A DNA stretch of 64,000 nucleotides from Lasiosphaeria ovina (taxonomy: Eukaryota > Ascomycota > Sordariomycetes > Sordariales > Lasiosphaeriaceae): contig JAULSN010000014.1 in the NCBI GenBank assembly GCA_033439765.1, forward strand, positions 62,001 to 126,000, written 5' to 3'. Made by a program: the position numbers and the translations under genes. The notes beneath the pieces were generated by a model that did no database searches, had not been told where the DNA came from, and worked only from the letters and a program-made list of their open reading frames with translations. Shown here piece by piece: positions 51,390-63,437 of the stretch. How positions within the stretch are numbered: the stretch's first letter is position 1; each line of letters opens with the position of its first letter.

Positions 51390-52490
51390 TCAAGGTCTGG
51401 ATGAGAAGACGCCTTGATGCTTGGGTTGTGTTGTGGAAAAGACGTCCGTTGGTGCGAGATTGCGAGACGTGGTGAGCAAAGAGAGGAGCTCGAGAAGGTG
51501 GGTTTTTTTGACGAATTTCACCTTCACCATGACCAGGACGACGGGAGGATGCCTCCCGTCGACCTGCCCGCCTCCTCCCAGCCCCAACCCTAAACATGAC
51601 CAGCGTGCAAAAGACGCTATGCGACCATATTCTATACGCATTCATTGTGGGAGGCGAATGGAACTCCAAAAAAAGGGAACCGAAGCGGACCAAGAGGAGA
51701 AGCGCAAGAACGCGATACCAGTCACCCAACTGGACGGCCAGTATAAGCACGGGCCCCGCTTCCTCCCGGGGGCATTTGCGCAGACCGCATGCCAAGGAAG
51801 CTACGATCACGTTGCCGGCCAAAGTTAAGACCCACCCGTAGGGCTATAGAAGGGGCGGTGAGCGCCAGGGCGACAGGAAACCAGTACAGCCTTCTGCACA
51901 ATCTCTTTCATCCTTAAATCCCCAAGGCCACCGTTGCGTGATCCGGGCACCCCCACTCTCAGCACGAGCGCTCGAGGAACTGAACTAGGTCGACCCCTGC
52001 GCTTGGGACCCATTGTTGTCCTGGCCGCCGGAGGGCATCTGTTGATGATTGTTCCCGGACTGGCCTGATTCGATGGTGGCATCACAGATGGAGAGCAAGC
52101 TTTCGCAGAGAGCAAAAACGAGAATGATGGAAATGTGAGAGCTTTGTGAGCAGGGACGGCTGTGAACATGCGTCAACAGTCTGCCTCTGAGCGATCCAAC
52201 ACAATACCCGGACACTCGGGCGACGAGCTCAGAGCTGCCCAGCCACCAGTTCAGAGCTGTCCAGCGACGAGTTCAGTCCTGTGCAGTTCCGCCCGGCATT
52301 CCAGATTCGAAACGAGGATAACCGATTCGGCAAACACATGCCCGAGATCAAACCGGCGTTGCGCGGCCCGGAAAACCCATCTTGCGCGGGGATCCGAGAG
52401 AGCCCCTCGCGGAGCCGGACCCGGGATCCTCGCACTCTCTCCCTCCCTCTCACACCAAATTTTCACATTTGTATCCAGCGCTCTGACGGG
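51390..52490. other. No confident gene
   Basis: Several frames of 70-135 codons on both strands overlap. None shows a motif or good splice structure. Composition is balanced and there is little repetition. Confidence 0.5.
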
Positions 52491-52496
52491 GTCGGA

Positions 52497-52680
52497 AAGA
52501 ACGCAAACCCAATCATCATACCCGCCGGGCGCACAAACCGGCGCTTTCTCCGGTGGAACAGCCACCCAGAAGGACGCCGAAATTTTGAAGAACGCAAACC
52601 CAATCATCATACCCGCCGGGCGCACAAACCGGCGTTTTCTCCGGTGGAACACCCATCCAGAAGGACGCCGATTTCGAAGA
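52497..52680. repeat. 91 bp tandem duplication
   Basis: AACGCAAACCCAATCATCAT…CAGAAGGACGCCGA at 52500-52590 and 52591-52680. Confidence 0.95.
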
Positions 52681-53003
52681 ACAAAGAGACGCACCCCACG
52701 GAGGCCAGCACCCTCACGATAATAGCTTACGCGAGAGGGTACCCAGCCTGCGCTGGAGCGCGAGTACTGGGCCACGCAGCGGCGGTTCGGGGCCCTGCTG
52801 GGCCGGCCAGGCACCAGCCGCACGGGAAGCGAGGCGGGTGCGACGGCATCACCAGCACTGTCGCAGGCGGCAAGGGCGACGACGACGACCAGCAGCGGAG
52901 GCAGTAAGATATCGGCGGGCCATAATTCCAGCACAGCACGGACGGGGAGTCGGCTGCGAGGGCTAACAGCGACGCGACACAACTCTAGGCACCGACAGCA
53001 AAC

Positions 53004-53261
53004 ATGGCGACGGCACCAGCGACAGCGGCGGCCATGAACAGAGCTGCCCATACCTCCTGGTGGGCCGAGACGGAGAAGATGCCACTGGCGCTGCGAGAGC
53101 TGTGGCGTGAGCGACTCCAAGCTTCCGAGGAGGGCAACAGCGCAACCGCCCGAGATGACTCGGCCGACAAGGAGACGGCACTTGACACCGACGACAAGGA
53201 GACAAGCGCCGAGGCTGGCGACGAGGAGACGGATGTGGAGGCCGCCGACGACAAGCTTTGA
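53004..53261 (+). CDS. Small acidic protein (85 aa), hypothetical
   Basis: ATG 53004: MATAPATAAAMNRAAHTSWW, a helical EKMPLALRELWRERLQASEE segment, then an Asp/Glu-rich tail with DKET repeats to TGA 53261. Composition and length fit small fungal hypothetical proteins with a short LxELWxxxL helix. No function is suggested by motifs. Upstream GACAGCAAACATGG gives a reasonable start context. It could be a chance frame in GC-rich sequence. Confidence 0.4.
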   Translation: MATAPATAAAMNRAAHTSWWAETEKMPLALRELWRERLQASEEGNSATARDDSADKETALDTDDKETSAEAGDEETDVEAADDKL

Positions 53262-53269
53262 ATACTCGA

Positions 53270-54680
53270 TCGACTACCTTCGGCATGGCACCTCCCAGCT
53301 GGTACCACATTCCGCAGGAAGTGTCGCGGCCGGAAATTTTGTTGCGTTGCGTTGTGGGATATCGATTACTCTGCTTTATCAGAGCGATGACGGAATCACT
53401 ACTGCCGGAAACCTATGGACGCCGCCGCTCTCTGCACGAAGAGAGATATGGTAGGATCCATGCTTTTCCATATCAGAGTTCGTCACGGAATTATTTGCTT
53501 CTCGTCGGTTTGGAAGGGCCATACTGGACACGTCTCGTCGGGATACAGACCTAAGGGTTAGGAATAGCGACTAGTCGGGTTGGACTTGCGTTGAGCTGCT
53601 TGCGTTGAGCTGGGACAGAGTTTGGTAGTAGGGAGTAGTTGGGACTTGGAGGGCTGCCAGGAGAAGACGGATGGCACCACAAGAGGCTCCGGCAGAGAAA
53701 GGCCAAGCATCAGCCCCCAGTTCACAAACAGCATATACGAGTGACCACAATGAATTTGTCAGATTTCGCCCATCAGAGTATATGACCAAGCAACCGCTCG
53801 TGCGAAAATGGTCGAGTACAGGGGTTCCTACGTAGAATAGGGGGTAATGAGAACTCCCTCGCCAGAATGGTTTGCTAGGATTGGGAATGGAGGTGAGGTC
53901 GTCAGCGATAAAACTGGTGGCTGGAGGTGTGGCGACCCGGGGGAGTAACCCAGCGGCAGCTCCCATGCCATTTCGAGAATGCCATTGCCTTCTGATGGGA
54001 TTCCCAGTCATATTCACGTTGGCAAGCACCGTTTGCGTATTCAGGCCGGGGAGGATCGCCTGGTCAAGCATTGGGGCAATACCCCTAGGTATTGCTTTGG
54101 TCCTCGAGATTTTAGACAGCCCGGCTTCAAACCACAAGGTACTATCCTCCACACAGGCTGCATCTGACAGGGCTACCATCGATAGCATCTTTACCACCCA
54201 CCTGGAGGCGCCCTTGACCTGGTCGACTACATTCGCTCATCCTTTAATCGACGGCAACCTCCTCTCTAAGACCGCGGTGCCTCTCATTCATCCCCCCCCC
54301 CCCCCCCACCCCTGGAATCGTCTACTCTTCAAAAGGCTTGCTCAATCTTTCGACTATGTTCTCCGAGGCCCGGTTTGTCATCTACTAGGGGCTCAATCGC
54401 TGCTTTTTTTCCGGTATATAATTACATCTCCAAGGTTCCTCGACTATGGTAGCCCCTTAAGGAAGGGATACCCTTTGCCCCTAATTACGACGTCCTTCTT
54501 ACTCGAGTCGACTCGCACATTAAGAGCGCACCTTCATTTGGCCTTCCTTACCGTCGCTACTAGACATGTTATTACTTGCAGTAGCAGACCACACTTCATC
54601 CCTTCTGTAAGAGAGGGCAGGCACGCCTGATCAAGGTGGTCATGATGTAGGCAAGAAGAAGGGCGAGCAATGAGCGGTAT
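53270..54680. other. AT-richer stretch, no confident gene
   Basis: A minus-strand frame (54197-53571, about 208 codons, no ATG at its start) and a plus-strand frame overlap at 53870-54200; neither has a motif I recognise. A poly-C run lies at 54294-54308. A ~58 bp segment at 54547-54605 (GTCGCTACTAGACAT) recurs at 56381-56440 with mostly C/T differences. Confidence 0.5.
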
Positions 54681-54717
54681 TGGTGGGAGACTTCAACCTG
54701 GCCCTCGCAAAGGAAGG

Positions 54718-54935
54718 TGGTCCAAGTTCCACATGGTGCTCGACTGCGCGGGCCCAGCCGACAACATACTCCAGGCGGCGTGGACCGTGGTGTGGTGCAG
54801 CCGTACGGCAAGATGATCAGCGTGGTGGCGCACCACGGGCCCGAGCACGGCGTCGAGCCCGGCGCGGCCACGGGTTACTCGCCGGTCGGCCCGGCGCCCG
54901 ACGAGCTCGAGCTCTTCAGCTCGCCGTTGAAATGA
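54718..54935 (+). pseudogene. Fragment of a zinc-type (MDR) alcohol dehydrogenase/quinone reductase
   Basis: One frame reads HMVLDCAGPADNILQAAWTV. After a 5 bp GTGGT-type duplication, the next frame reads VQPYGKMISVVAHHGPEHGV. This is the nucleotide-binding fold pattern of medium-chain dehydrogenases (D..G……..L…G.….V). Only ~70 residues are present and the frame is broken, so it is a fragment. Confidence 0.5.
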
Positions 54936-57460
54936 AAGACGTGACGTGCCGTCGAGCAACGGCAGCATCCCTCTGTACAGCCCGCCCGCAGCAACAAGTG
55001 CCAGCCATCAACATGATTCCGCCACCGCCGCGCCAGATGGCGACGCCGCTGCTAAGCCCCACGCCCGCCTCAGTCAGCGCTGCCGCCAGAAACGGCAGCA
55101 ACACCAATAACAACAATACCGACAGCAATGATAATAATAATAATAATAGCAACGCGATGGATTATGCGCCGACAAACGACACCGCGGCGGCCAGCTGAGC
55201 CCCGCAGGCAGTTCTCGCGGCGACGTGTCCAAGGTCTACTAGCAGCCGCGGACGACGGGCATCAGCTGCGCGATATCGCTCTGGCCGACTCAAGTGAGTC
55301 TCACAGCGAGCAAGGAGGGGAGGGAGAATAAAGGTGCAAAAAGAAGAAGAAAAGGAAGCGGAAGAGGAAGAAGAAGAAGAAGAAGAAGACATGAAAGATT
55401 AAAAAGAATTACAAAAAAAAAGAACACAAGCAAGGACAGAGACAAAAGACAGTACGCTATAGTATTCCGCCACCAACCAAACCTCGCCCAAGGCTATCAT
55501 TATGATATATATTAGACTGAGACTAAGACTAGGATCAAGGCTAAGACCAAGAACTAGGAAAAAGAAGGATAAACTGGCTGGCTGGCTAGGTAGCTACTGG
55601 AGCTAGAGAGAGATGGGGTGCTGGAGAGGACTTTGGGCTCTGGTATTAGACAGACAGGACTTGTGTACATAGCTACCTTGCCTTAAATACCGGAAGGGCT
55701 GGGCGGTGGGCGGTGGGCGGTGGGCACGGGGGTGGTGGGTAGGTATTCTTGTTTACACAGTTGCAATTCCATCTTTCGTTTGCCTTGTCAGTTCAACTAA
55801 TGAATGGGGTGGAAGGCCAGCAACCAACCGCGGGACTAGTGGATTGAACCCCCTTCTTTGGTCTGCGGTTCAATCTGGGGTTTCTCTTTCTGGTCCGGTC
55901 TGGTCTGGCCTGTCAATAACAGACATGATAATAAGCGTCTTTGATGCGAACGAGGTTCCCTGAAAAAATGAGAATTCGAATAGGTAATTATAAATAATTG
56001 ATCGACGAGCAGGTAGGTGCTCTTACTCCAAATGTGCTTGCTCTTGAACTCCTTCAAGTCCCAACAGAGATCATGCATGATTGTCGCACGACGACGGAAA
56101 ACACGTTCCCCATATATCAGATGGCGGCCGAAAATATCGGGGTATATAAGTAGACAACATTCGACCTGGGCCCTTCTGGCATTCCTCGCGAGGGCCACTA
56201 CTTGTATACATGCTCAGGGGCTCTGTTCTTTGTGACAGTAGTGATTGTGCCAACTGGCAGTGGTCAGGCCAGTTGGTGACAGGTGGTAGGCGCACATAAA
56301 GGTGTGCGCATGTGCTTGGGGTGCTCTTTCCTTACACCTTCATACCCCTTTTTAATCGCCTTTTACCCTCTTCTTCCTCGCCGTCGCTACTAGACATCTT
56401 ATCACTCGCAGTAGTAGACCACACTTCACCCTTTCATACCCTCTTCAATCCCCCTTTACCCCCTTCTTAGCATCCGGTGTAGGTAGGCGCTCACCGCTTC
56501 TTATCCCCTTTCGAATCTCTCCTAGACACCCCACCATCTATCTCCCTCATCATCACCTATACTATTCGTTCTAGGAGTTTACCACGGAAATTAAGCAAAA
56601 AGGATAAAAACCTGCATTACAGCCACTATTAGTACGGCCACCTGCGAGACTACTTCACAAATTACATCCCCTCTCTAGCCTCATCCAAATCTATTCCTAC
56701 AGAAACCCACTACCATAATCTATACCCATAACTTGCCAATTGGGTGCCAATTGGGTCTACTACCTACCTATTTTGCTTTCAAAGGGCCAATTAACCCTGC
56801 ATTTCGCCTTGGAGCCAATTGCTCCTACAAACCATCTAATAATAGCTACTTTATCGCCCCTACAAAAACTTTCACCTAGTACCACCTACCGGCCGACGAA
56901 AGTTTTCTACCCACAAACTCGAGGCATTTCGCCCGTTTATAGGCAGACATACCATATAATACGCAGTACGACGAGCACGGTAGGTAAGTGTAGCGCTCCT
57001 ATTATCCCCCCGGACATTTCTATTCCCTACTTATACAATCTCTATAGTATGAAAACGGTTCGGATAGGTATAAACCCTTCCCCAGACCGCGAATTTCCTA
57101 TTCGGGATTTAAAGAATAATAGGAACCGCTACGATTGGGTACTTCGATTTTGCTCGATCGTGTGAATAACCAATGAGATTTAGTAGTCGGCTCCACCTTT
57201 ACTTCGATTCAGGAGCGTGAATGCCTTCACTTATACCCTTTCGGATTAAAAAAAAAAGGGCTTTCAATAATAGAACAATAGCACAGAGTTCGAGCACTAT
57301 AGACGACCTGACTCCCTTCTAGCTCCCCCTTCCCTGGACCCCTCGGCCCTCCTCTTCCTCTCCTTTCCTTTCCTTTTCCTTACCTAGTCGAGAATTTTCG
57401 AGCCGAGTATAAGATTTCGTTTCTTATCTACGGAAATTCCTGCCTTCAAGATCTTTTTCG
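54936..57460. other. No confident gene; microsatellites and AT-rich DNA
   Basis: (AAT)n and AAC runs near 55100-55150, a (GAA)n run at 55330-55395, and a GGGCGGT repeat at 55702-55722. From 55960 the sequence is AT-richer with many stops. The 54547-type segment recurs at 56381. No splice-consistent ORF was found. Confidence 0.5.
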
Positions 57461-57589
57461 ATCCTCTCAGTACTCACACCAAATCAACCCCCCCAACGCC
57501 TTCATTCTCTGATTCGACACCTTCATTGAAACCAACAAACCACAATACAACGTGACACGATTACGCCAAAATGGTCGGGCTAAACCAGG

Positions 57590-57700
57590 CCCAGCTGTCA
57601 CTGTCGCCAAGCCTACCACCAAGAGCTTGGCCAATCCTGTCACCAAGCCTACCACCAGGAGCTTTGCTGACCCTGTCACCAAGCCAAGCACCCAGCTGAG
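57590..57700. repeat. ~36 bp unit, 2-3 copies
   Basis: CACCAAGCCTACCACCAAGA…TTGGCCAATCCTGT occurs twice with a third partial copy. Frames around it (57550-57800) lack a convincing ATG-led gene. Confidence 0.75.
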
Positions 57701-57799
57701 CGACGCTTCATCCTCTGAGTCGGGGGGCATCTTTTGGTCTGACCCTCGGTCGAATGAGAATCCGCCTTCCGCTCAGTCCATGTTCGCCCAAACGTAGGG

Positions 57800-58720
57800 C
57801 GAGGGTTAGTTTCCAGTCGTCTGGCAGCTGAACTGACGGCCGTGGCCGCATATTATCCAGCCAGCCCGAGTAAGTACTCGACTTTGCCCATCATGCCGGT
57901 GTCACGCCCGAGCGAGCGAGCGAGCGGACAGCATATGGTCCAATTGGGACGGGGGCCCGGGACCGGGACCGCAAAACGAAGTGATTCGTTGTTTTGTTTT
58001 GCAGCTTCAATCGCCTTTCTAGCTGTGTATTGTATTGTATTGGGCCCGCCGCCGCCGCCGCCGCCTGCTTCGTCACGCACGTTTATGCGGCAGTTCCGTT
58101 CCCCGTTCCCCGTTCCCCGTTCCCTTCCCGCATCTTTTGCCAAAGAGGGAGGAGGGCTTTTAACCCGAAACGAAACGACACGACACGACACGACACGACA
58201 CGACACGACACGACACGGCCGAACGACCAGTCTTGGATGAATCAGTGAGTGCTCAAGGAGGAAGAGGAAAATTCAGGCGAGCTCGTGAAGTTGAGAGAAC
58301 ATGCAAGGCCATGATGTGGGGGGGGGGGAGTGTCAGATGGCGCGCGCGGCTGGTATCGCAAGGAAATTTGGTCATTTAGGCTGGTACACTGCTGCAGCTA
58401 TCATGTTCATGTTCATCTTCGCATTGTTTGTTGACGGGGAATCTAGTGCCAACATTACACAGGCAGACGATTGCCCCTAATCTTCTGCAAGCTTTTTGCG
58501 TTTCCTTTGACAATGAAGCCCCTCGGGAAACGGAAGAAGCCTAAACGCTGAGGGATTCGGGTTTTAAACTTGCTTTGTTTGCGACTGACTGCCTATTCCG
58601 TTTACTGATCTGCTATTTTGTTTACTGATCTGCCTATTCCGTTTACTGATCTGCTATTTCGTTACTGATCTGCTATTTCGTTTACTGATCTGCTATTTCG
58701 TTTACTGATCTGCCTATTTC
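57800..58720. repeat. Microsatellites: CGACA pentamers and a 19-21 bp TTTACTGATCTGC array
   Basis: (CGACA)n at 58158-58215; CCCGTTC repeats at 58098-58125; (GCC)n at 58048-58068; TTACTGATCTGCTATTTCG in about seven copies at 58598-58722. No gene seen between 57800 and 58960. Confidence 0.9.
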
Positions 58721-58967
58721 GTGGACCTGTTAGCCTCGTACATTACATTCTCAACTCTCCTTCTCATATCTCAATTTTCCTACTCACATCTCACATCTCG
58801 CACCTCGCCGCTTCACCCGATCACCAACCCCCAAATACTTCACTCGCTAGGTCGAGTACTAACAAGCACCGCATCAGATCCACACGTACCCCTCAACTCA
58901 CAAAAAGGTCCCAGCAACCCCCAAGAGCAAGAAATTCGGCAGTACCAAACAGAAGGCCTAGCCAACA

Positions 58968-59227
58968 TGACGAGCAAGGCGATGAGAGCCGCCGCCACGG
59001 CCGCCGCAGCAGACGACAGCATGGGCGACGGCGACAGTTCACGCCCCCCCATGCCCAACCAGGCCGAGAGCTACCTGTTCTACACCATGCACCTCGCCAT
59101 GAAGAGCAAGCCAGATTTTGACTGGAATGCCGTCGCCGACATGAACGGCTTCAAAAACGCCGAGACGGCTTACCTTGGACTCTCCAAACCGTGCAACACG
59201 GCAATTCCATCCGTGCCAGCCCGCTAA
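58968..59227 (+). CDS. Small fungal protein with a Myb-like N-terminal helix region, 3' end uncertain
   Basis: ATG 58968: a low-complexity start (MTSKAMRAAATAAAADD), then PPMPNQAESYLFYTMHLAMK, SKPDFDWNAVADMNGFKNAE, TA. Many filamentous-fungal proteins begin with a similar block (Q.E.YLFY…K.KPDIDW..VA…G.KNAETA) continuing …VR.GQIKRKL. That continuation is encoded at 59260-59290 after a TCTAG acceptor, but I see no good donor right after AETA. As it stands the frame runs on into GLSKPCN and stops at 59227. Either a weak donor is used or the donor is lost. DNA-binding-like by fold; role unknown. Confidence 0.5.
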
Positions 59228-59255
59228 CCGGCATGTGATTTCCTCGCCGTCCCGT

Positions 59256-60000
59256 CTAGGTTCGCCACGGCCAGATCAAGCGTAAGCTCAAGATGGAGAG
59301 CTGGACTACATCTGCGAAGGGAAATACCCGGCGGTGATTCAGTGGCAATGCAAATAATAGTAACGGGGGAGTTTGCTCCCAGGGGCAGATCAGTAAACGA
59401 GATGGGCAGATCAGTAGCTGGTGCTCGCCGCTGCCTGCCGCCGAAGTGTCGTATACGTACGGCGGCGCCGTCAAGGTGTTGGCGGATCCGGGTCCCAGAG
59501 CAGTGGCGCCGTATGCCTGATTAGCCGCGACCTTATCCGCCGACATCATGTCCTTGAATGCTGCTGCGCCGGGGGTCTTGGATGGTGCCGCCGTCTTGGT
59601 GCGCGAGGCGGCTGGCTTGTGTTGTGGGCCTGAAACGCCGCGGCCGCCGCCGCCGCCGCCGCCGGGAACCCGCGACCGGGCAGCGAGATTGCCGGAGGCG
59701 TGGCTTTGGTTGCCCTCGCCGAAGATGCTGCTGCCGCCGCCAGCCGCCAAGCCGAAGATCCGGACAGCAAGCTCGCGGCTTGGGCTGACAATGACAACAA
59801 GCGGCTCGGCGCGGACTGGAGTAGGCGATAAGGCACTGGGTTAGGGCGAGGCGCCGCTGCAAGCTTCGAGTAGGCGATAAGGCACTGGGTTAGGGCGAGG
59901 CGCCGCCGCAAGCTTCTTGGCCTCGCCCATGAGCTTGTTCAAAATCGGAACCAAATAGGCAGCCGTCTTCCCGGATCCTGCATGTTTGTCGGTTAGTCCT
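59256..60000 (-). pseudogene. DEAD-box RNA helicase fragment with rearranged tail
   Basis: Minus strand: AGSGKTAAYLVPILNKLMGE (motif I, GSGKT), then AKKLAAAPRPNPVPYRL. A 49 bp duplication (59822-59910) intervenes, and then in another frame comes VRAEPLVVIVSPSRELAVRI (motif Ia, PSRELA). This matches Ded1-class helicases. The Q motif, DEAD box and C-terminal RecA domain are absent. After SRELAVRIF the frame continues as an unrelated Gly/Ala-rich sequence. It cannot be an active helicase. Confidence 0.65.
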
Positions 60001-60365
60001 GTGTGCCAAAGTATTGAATCCCCAAGTTTCAGCTCCAAGACATAAAAATAATACCATTCGACTCGTGAGCGTCTCAGCATCTTCAGACATGTATTTTTGT
60101 ATTAATGCGATGTGTTGATGTTGTGTAGTTGAAGCTTCAGACATGTATTTTTGTATTAATCCGATGTGTGGTGATGATGTTGTGCAGTTGAAGGAAAACA
60201 AATCACCATTTTTTTGGATTTGTATGGCAGTTGTATCCCTCCATCCGACCACCTTCCGCAACATTTTACTCTCGGACCTCTTTTTCAGGCCTTCTGAGCA
60301 ATGTGGGTCCAAATGGGTCTTCTATCTGAGTCACAGGATACGAATGCGGGCTAGAGCGCCATTTT

Positions 60366-60560
60366 TTGTTGGGGGGGTGCCGCAGGCACCTTCCTTCAAT
60401 TCTACCAGTCGCAATGCTGGTCCACGAAAAAGGCCTGGTGAGGCTGCCGTCTGGGTGCTCGATGGGGGGGTGCCGCAGGCACCTTCCTTCAATTCTACCA
60501 GTCACAATGCTGGTCCACGAAAAAGGCCTGGTGAGGCTGCCGTCTGGGTGCTCGATGATG
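60366..60560. repeat. ~95 bp tandem duplication
   Basis: GGGTGCCGCAGGCACCTTCC…GTCTGGGTGCTCGAT occurs twice. On the minus strand it encodes IEHPDGSLTRPFSWTSI twice, in frame with an upstream LYEEKYKLLKYVKDKALGPD segment, so it may be a piece of an unrecognised gene running 60800 to 60300. Confidence 0.85.
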
Positions 60561-60959
60561 TTATCGGGCCCCAGGGCCTTGTCCTTGACGTATTTGAGCA
60601 GCTTGTACTTCTCTTCGTACAGCTTGAGGGCACGGCGGGCTTGCCGGTTGCGGCAGTCGACTGAGCCAAAGGTGGCCGGCATGGTGCTTCCATCGGTTCT
60701 CCCAGGTGACATCCAAGCAGTTGAGGGCCTCCACAACTGCCTTACCAAGGGGCGTGGTATCTCCGACCAAGGTCACCCATTTGATATGTGCCAGCTGGTT
60801 TGCCATCCTGATTCTTCTTGTGTGATCGTGAGGTCAGGCTGTATGTATCGGTCAACTCTGCCCGGTTCCCGCGCACGCGCAAGCAAGGAAGAGGGTCTAA
60901 GTGCCTTTATGAACTCTCAAATCATCGGAGTCATGGACTCGGTTTTTGAGACAATCTAG

Positions 60960-62380
60960 TCCGTGAGAATTGGAGAAGACCGCGGCCATGGCACCAACGG
61001 CGTTATCTCCTGCCCGACTGGAGAAGTCTTTGTTTTTGATCTGCCCCCCTTCCGACATGGTCTGAAAACCTTTTTCATATTTTTCTCGGCGTACCTACAG
61101 CTCGGGCGACTTCAACAATTTTTTACCCGCTGGAAGCACGCCATGAAGCATCTCTGCGTCTTTTGGCACTCTGACGGGTGCGAAAGGTTCAACAGGGACT
61201 ACGTTCCGCTGTTTCTCGAGGGAGGGATGGCCATGCCCAGGCCAGACACAGCCAGGCAGCTGATGCAATGGGAATCGACCGGTCCACAATCGTGAGCCTT
61301 GAGCTACTGTGTAATGGTCGTGGACCGAGGACCAAGCCCTCCACCTTGTTTGGGGTGTTAAATTACACCCGCACACCTCAAGGCCGGCAGCGGCATGTTG
61401 CAGCTATTCCTTAATTCTTGCATGTATTATTACAGAGCATCATTAATCAGCATCAATAATCGGAATACGTACATCTATCCTTTAGATTATGTATCGGATA
61501 GTCATTAGCTAGAAAATCTAGACATTTTCTATCATCTTCGCCTTCGATTAGCATATGCGGTTCGTTGCCAATATTTGAGCACGACTTACATTTGCTCCCA
61601 TGTCAAAATATCGTTAGGTGAAACTTGTAGGTCGTGATATTTTTGTCCCATAAGTTTGAAGTTTAGAAGGTACAGCTCGGGGTTTTATAGTATTACTCTC
61701 TGGCTACGGGACTCTACAATTTTGAAGAAGCGTTCGGGACAATAGGAACGTTGCACATTGACTTTTTCTATAGACGCCTCCTCCAATGACCTGGAGAATA
61801 ATTTGCTATTGTACTCAAGTCATGCTGTGGCCGTCACTCGCCTGAAAAAGAGGTCTGGACTGTGGGAAAACTGCTGACCGCTTTTGGCATGTGCATGTGC
61901 ATGTGCATGTGCATTCGAGAGTGTGGGCTTGGGCTTGGGCTTGGGCTTCGGTGGCTGGGTGGCTGAAAGCTCTGTACTGGTTCTGCGAACCCCACCCCGC
62001 AACCCTCAGCCCAGTTTATCCGCCCCAGATTGGCAGATTCTTCGCAATTCTGCCTAAAAAAGGTTAGGGCCGTACCGTACGTAACTCGTCCGTCAGGGCT
62101 CGCTCGCGGGCCAAGTAACCGGGCAAGCCGAAAACGACGAACCTTCTCTCCTTCTCCCGACATCACTGACGAACGGGCACTCTGTAGCGGGGACTAGCCC
62201 TGGCTTAGCTGAGCAGTGCATGGGCCAGTTGCCCGCACTAGGGTTTTCGCCCACACATTTGGTAGGGAGCTTTGGTCTTAGCTAGCCAATGCACCTTTTC
62301 TACACATTGTCTACCCAACACACTCCCTGACCATTGCGACACGCCACGATACGGCACGGGACTAAGCGCCCATCTAGGCC
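60960..62380. other. No confident gene; AT-rich 61400-61800 and short repeats
   Basis: A plus frame at 60963-61295 reads well locally (DLPPFRHGLKTFFIFFSAYL) but has no supporting motif. 61400-61820 is AT-rich. GTGCAT hexamers (61885-61915) and GGGCTT hexamers (61923-61950) follow. Confidence 0.5.
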
Positions 62381-62388
62381 AATGGCCT

Positions 62389-62665
62389 GTCATCATCTGC
62401 GATGAAGGCTGCCCTTCTCCCTCCTCAAGTCTCGACCAGTCACCGCCAAACGCCCCGACGGTACCTACCGCGAGGATGTTGTCATCATCTGCGATGAAGG
62501 CTGCCCTTCTGCCTCCTCAAGTCTCGACCAGTCACCGCCAAACGCCCCGACGGCACCTACCGCGAGGATGTTGTCATCATCTGCGATGAAGGCTGCCCTT
62601 CTCCCTCCTCAAGTCTCGACCAGTCACCGCCAAACGCCCCGACGGCACCTACCGCGAGGATGTTG
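62389..62665. repeat. 92 bp tandem array, 3 copies
   Basis: GTCATCATCTGCGATGAAGG…CGCCCCGACGGCACCTACCG recurs with period ~92. One frame reads RPDGTYREDVVIICDEGC, suggesting derivation from an exon; the last copy continues as EDVADGGKKAADRTFPV. Confidence 0.9.
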
Positions 62666-63085
62666 CCGACGGTGGCAAAAAGGCCGCCGACCGCACATTC
62701 CCGGTCATGTATCTCCACACACACACCCTCGACACCGATAATCCTCTACTGGCCCAGCCCAGGCTGAGCGAGAGCCCCGGTGCGTGCCGTGGGCACTTTT
62801 GCACCCGTTTGGCCAGCAGCTTGATCGATCGTGGCGCGCTGCCCTCGGTCCGCAAATCCCTCGACAACTTCTCTTCTCCCGACACTGTACCCGACAATCC
62901 GCTCCCTAAGCTTCCTGTACCCTGGCCGCATCCCCCCCCCGGCGTATTGCCTTTGCGCACCCACCCACATAAGACGTCCCACACTCTCCAAGAACTTGTG
63001 TGGTGGACCCGGTTCTCGTCACTCTGGCCGAAGCCAAGGTTTGGTCCGATGATGGGCTGGCTGGCTCCAAGAGTCGCGGCCCCCT

Positions 63086-63140
63086 TTCGAGCGAAGCGAG
63101 CAGCCCGCCGCAGGCGCCCCCGGAGGGCCGCCGGAGGCAA
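63086..63140 (+). repeat. GC element (solo copy)
   Basis: GAGCGAAGCGAGCAGCCCGC…GGAGGGCCGCCGGAGGCAAC, followed by CACAGCGACCATGCCAGGC repeats, the same downstream flank as the copies at 20153 and 20646. Confidence 0.9.
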
Positions 63141-63437
63141 CACAGCGACCATGCCAGGCACCACAGCGACCATGCCAGCAGCGACCATGCCCAGCAGCGG
63201 CCATGCCCGCAGCGGCAGTGATGGTCCCCAGTGCCTCGGGCGGCGACATGTCGGCTCGGATCTTGCCACCCTCCCGACCATCACGGCTGCAACCATTGGG
63301 AGAACGGGGTACCCGTCCGTATCCTCCTTGAGCAGTAGTAGTGACGATGAGGATGATGGCGACCGTCGTCGAACACAGTGGATCCGTCGAGTCGCGGCAT
63401 GCCGGGATGGGATGGCGGGTCGGTACAAGGCTGAATC

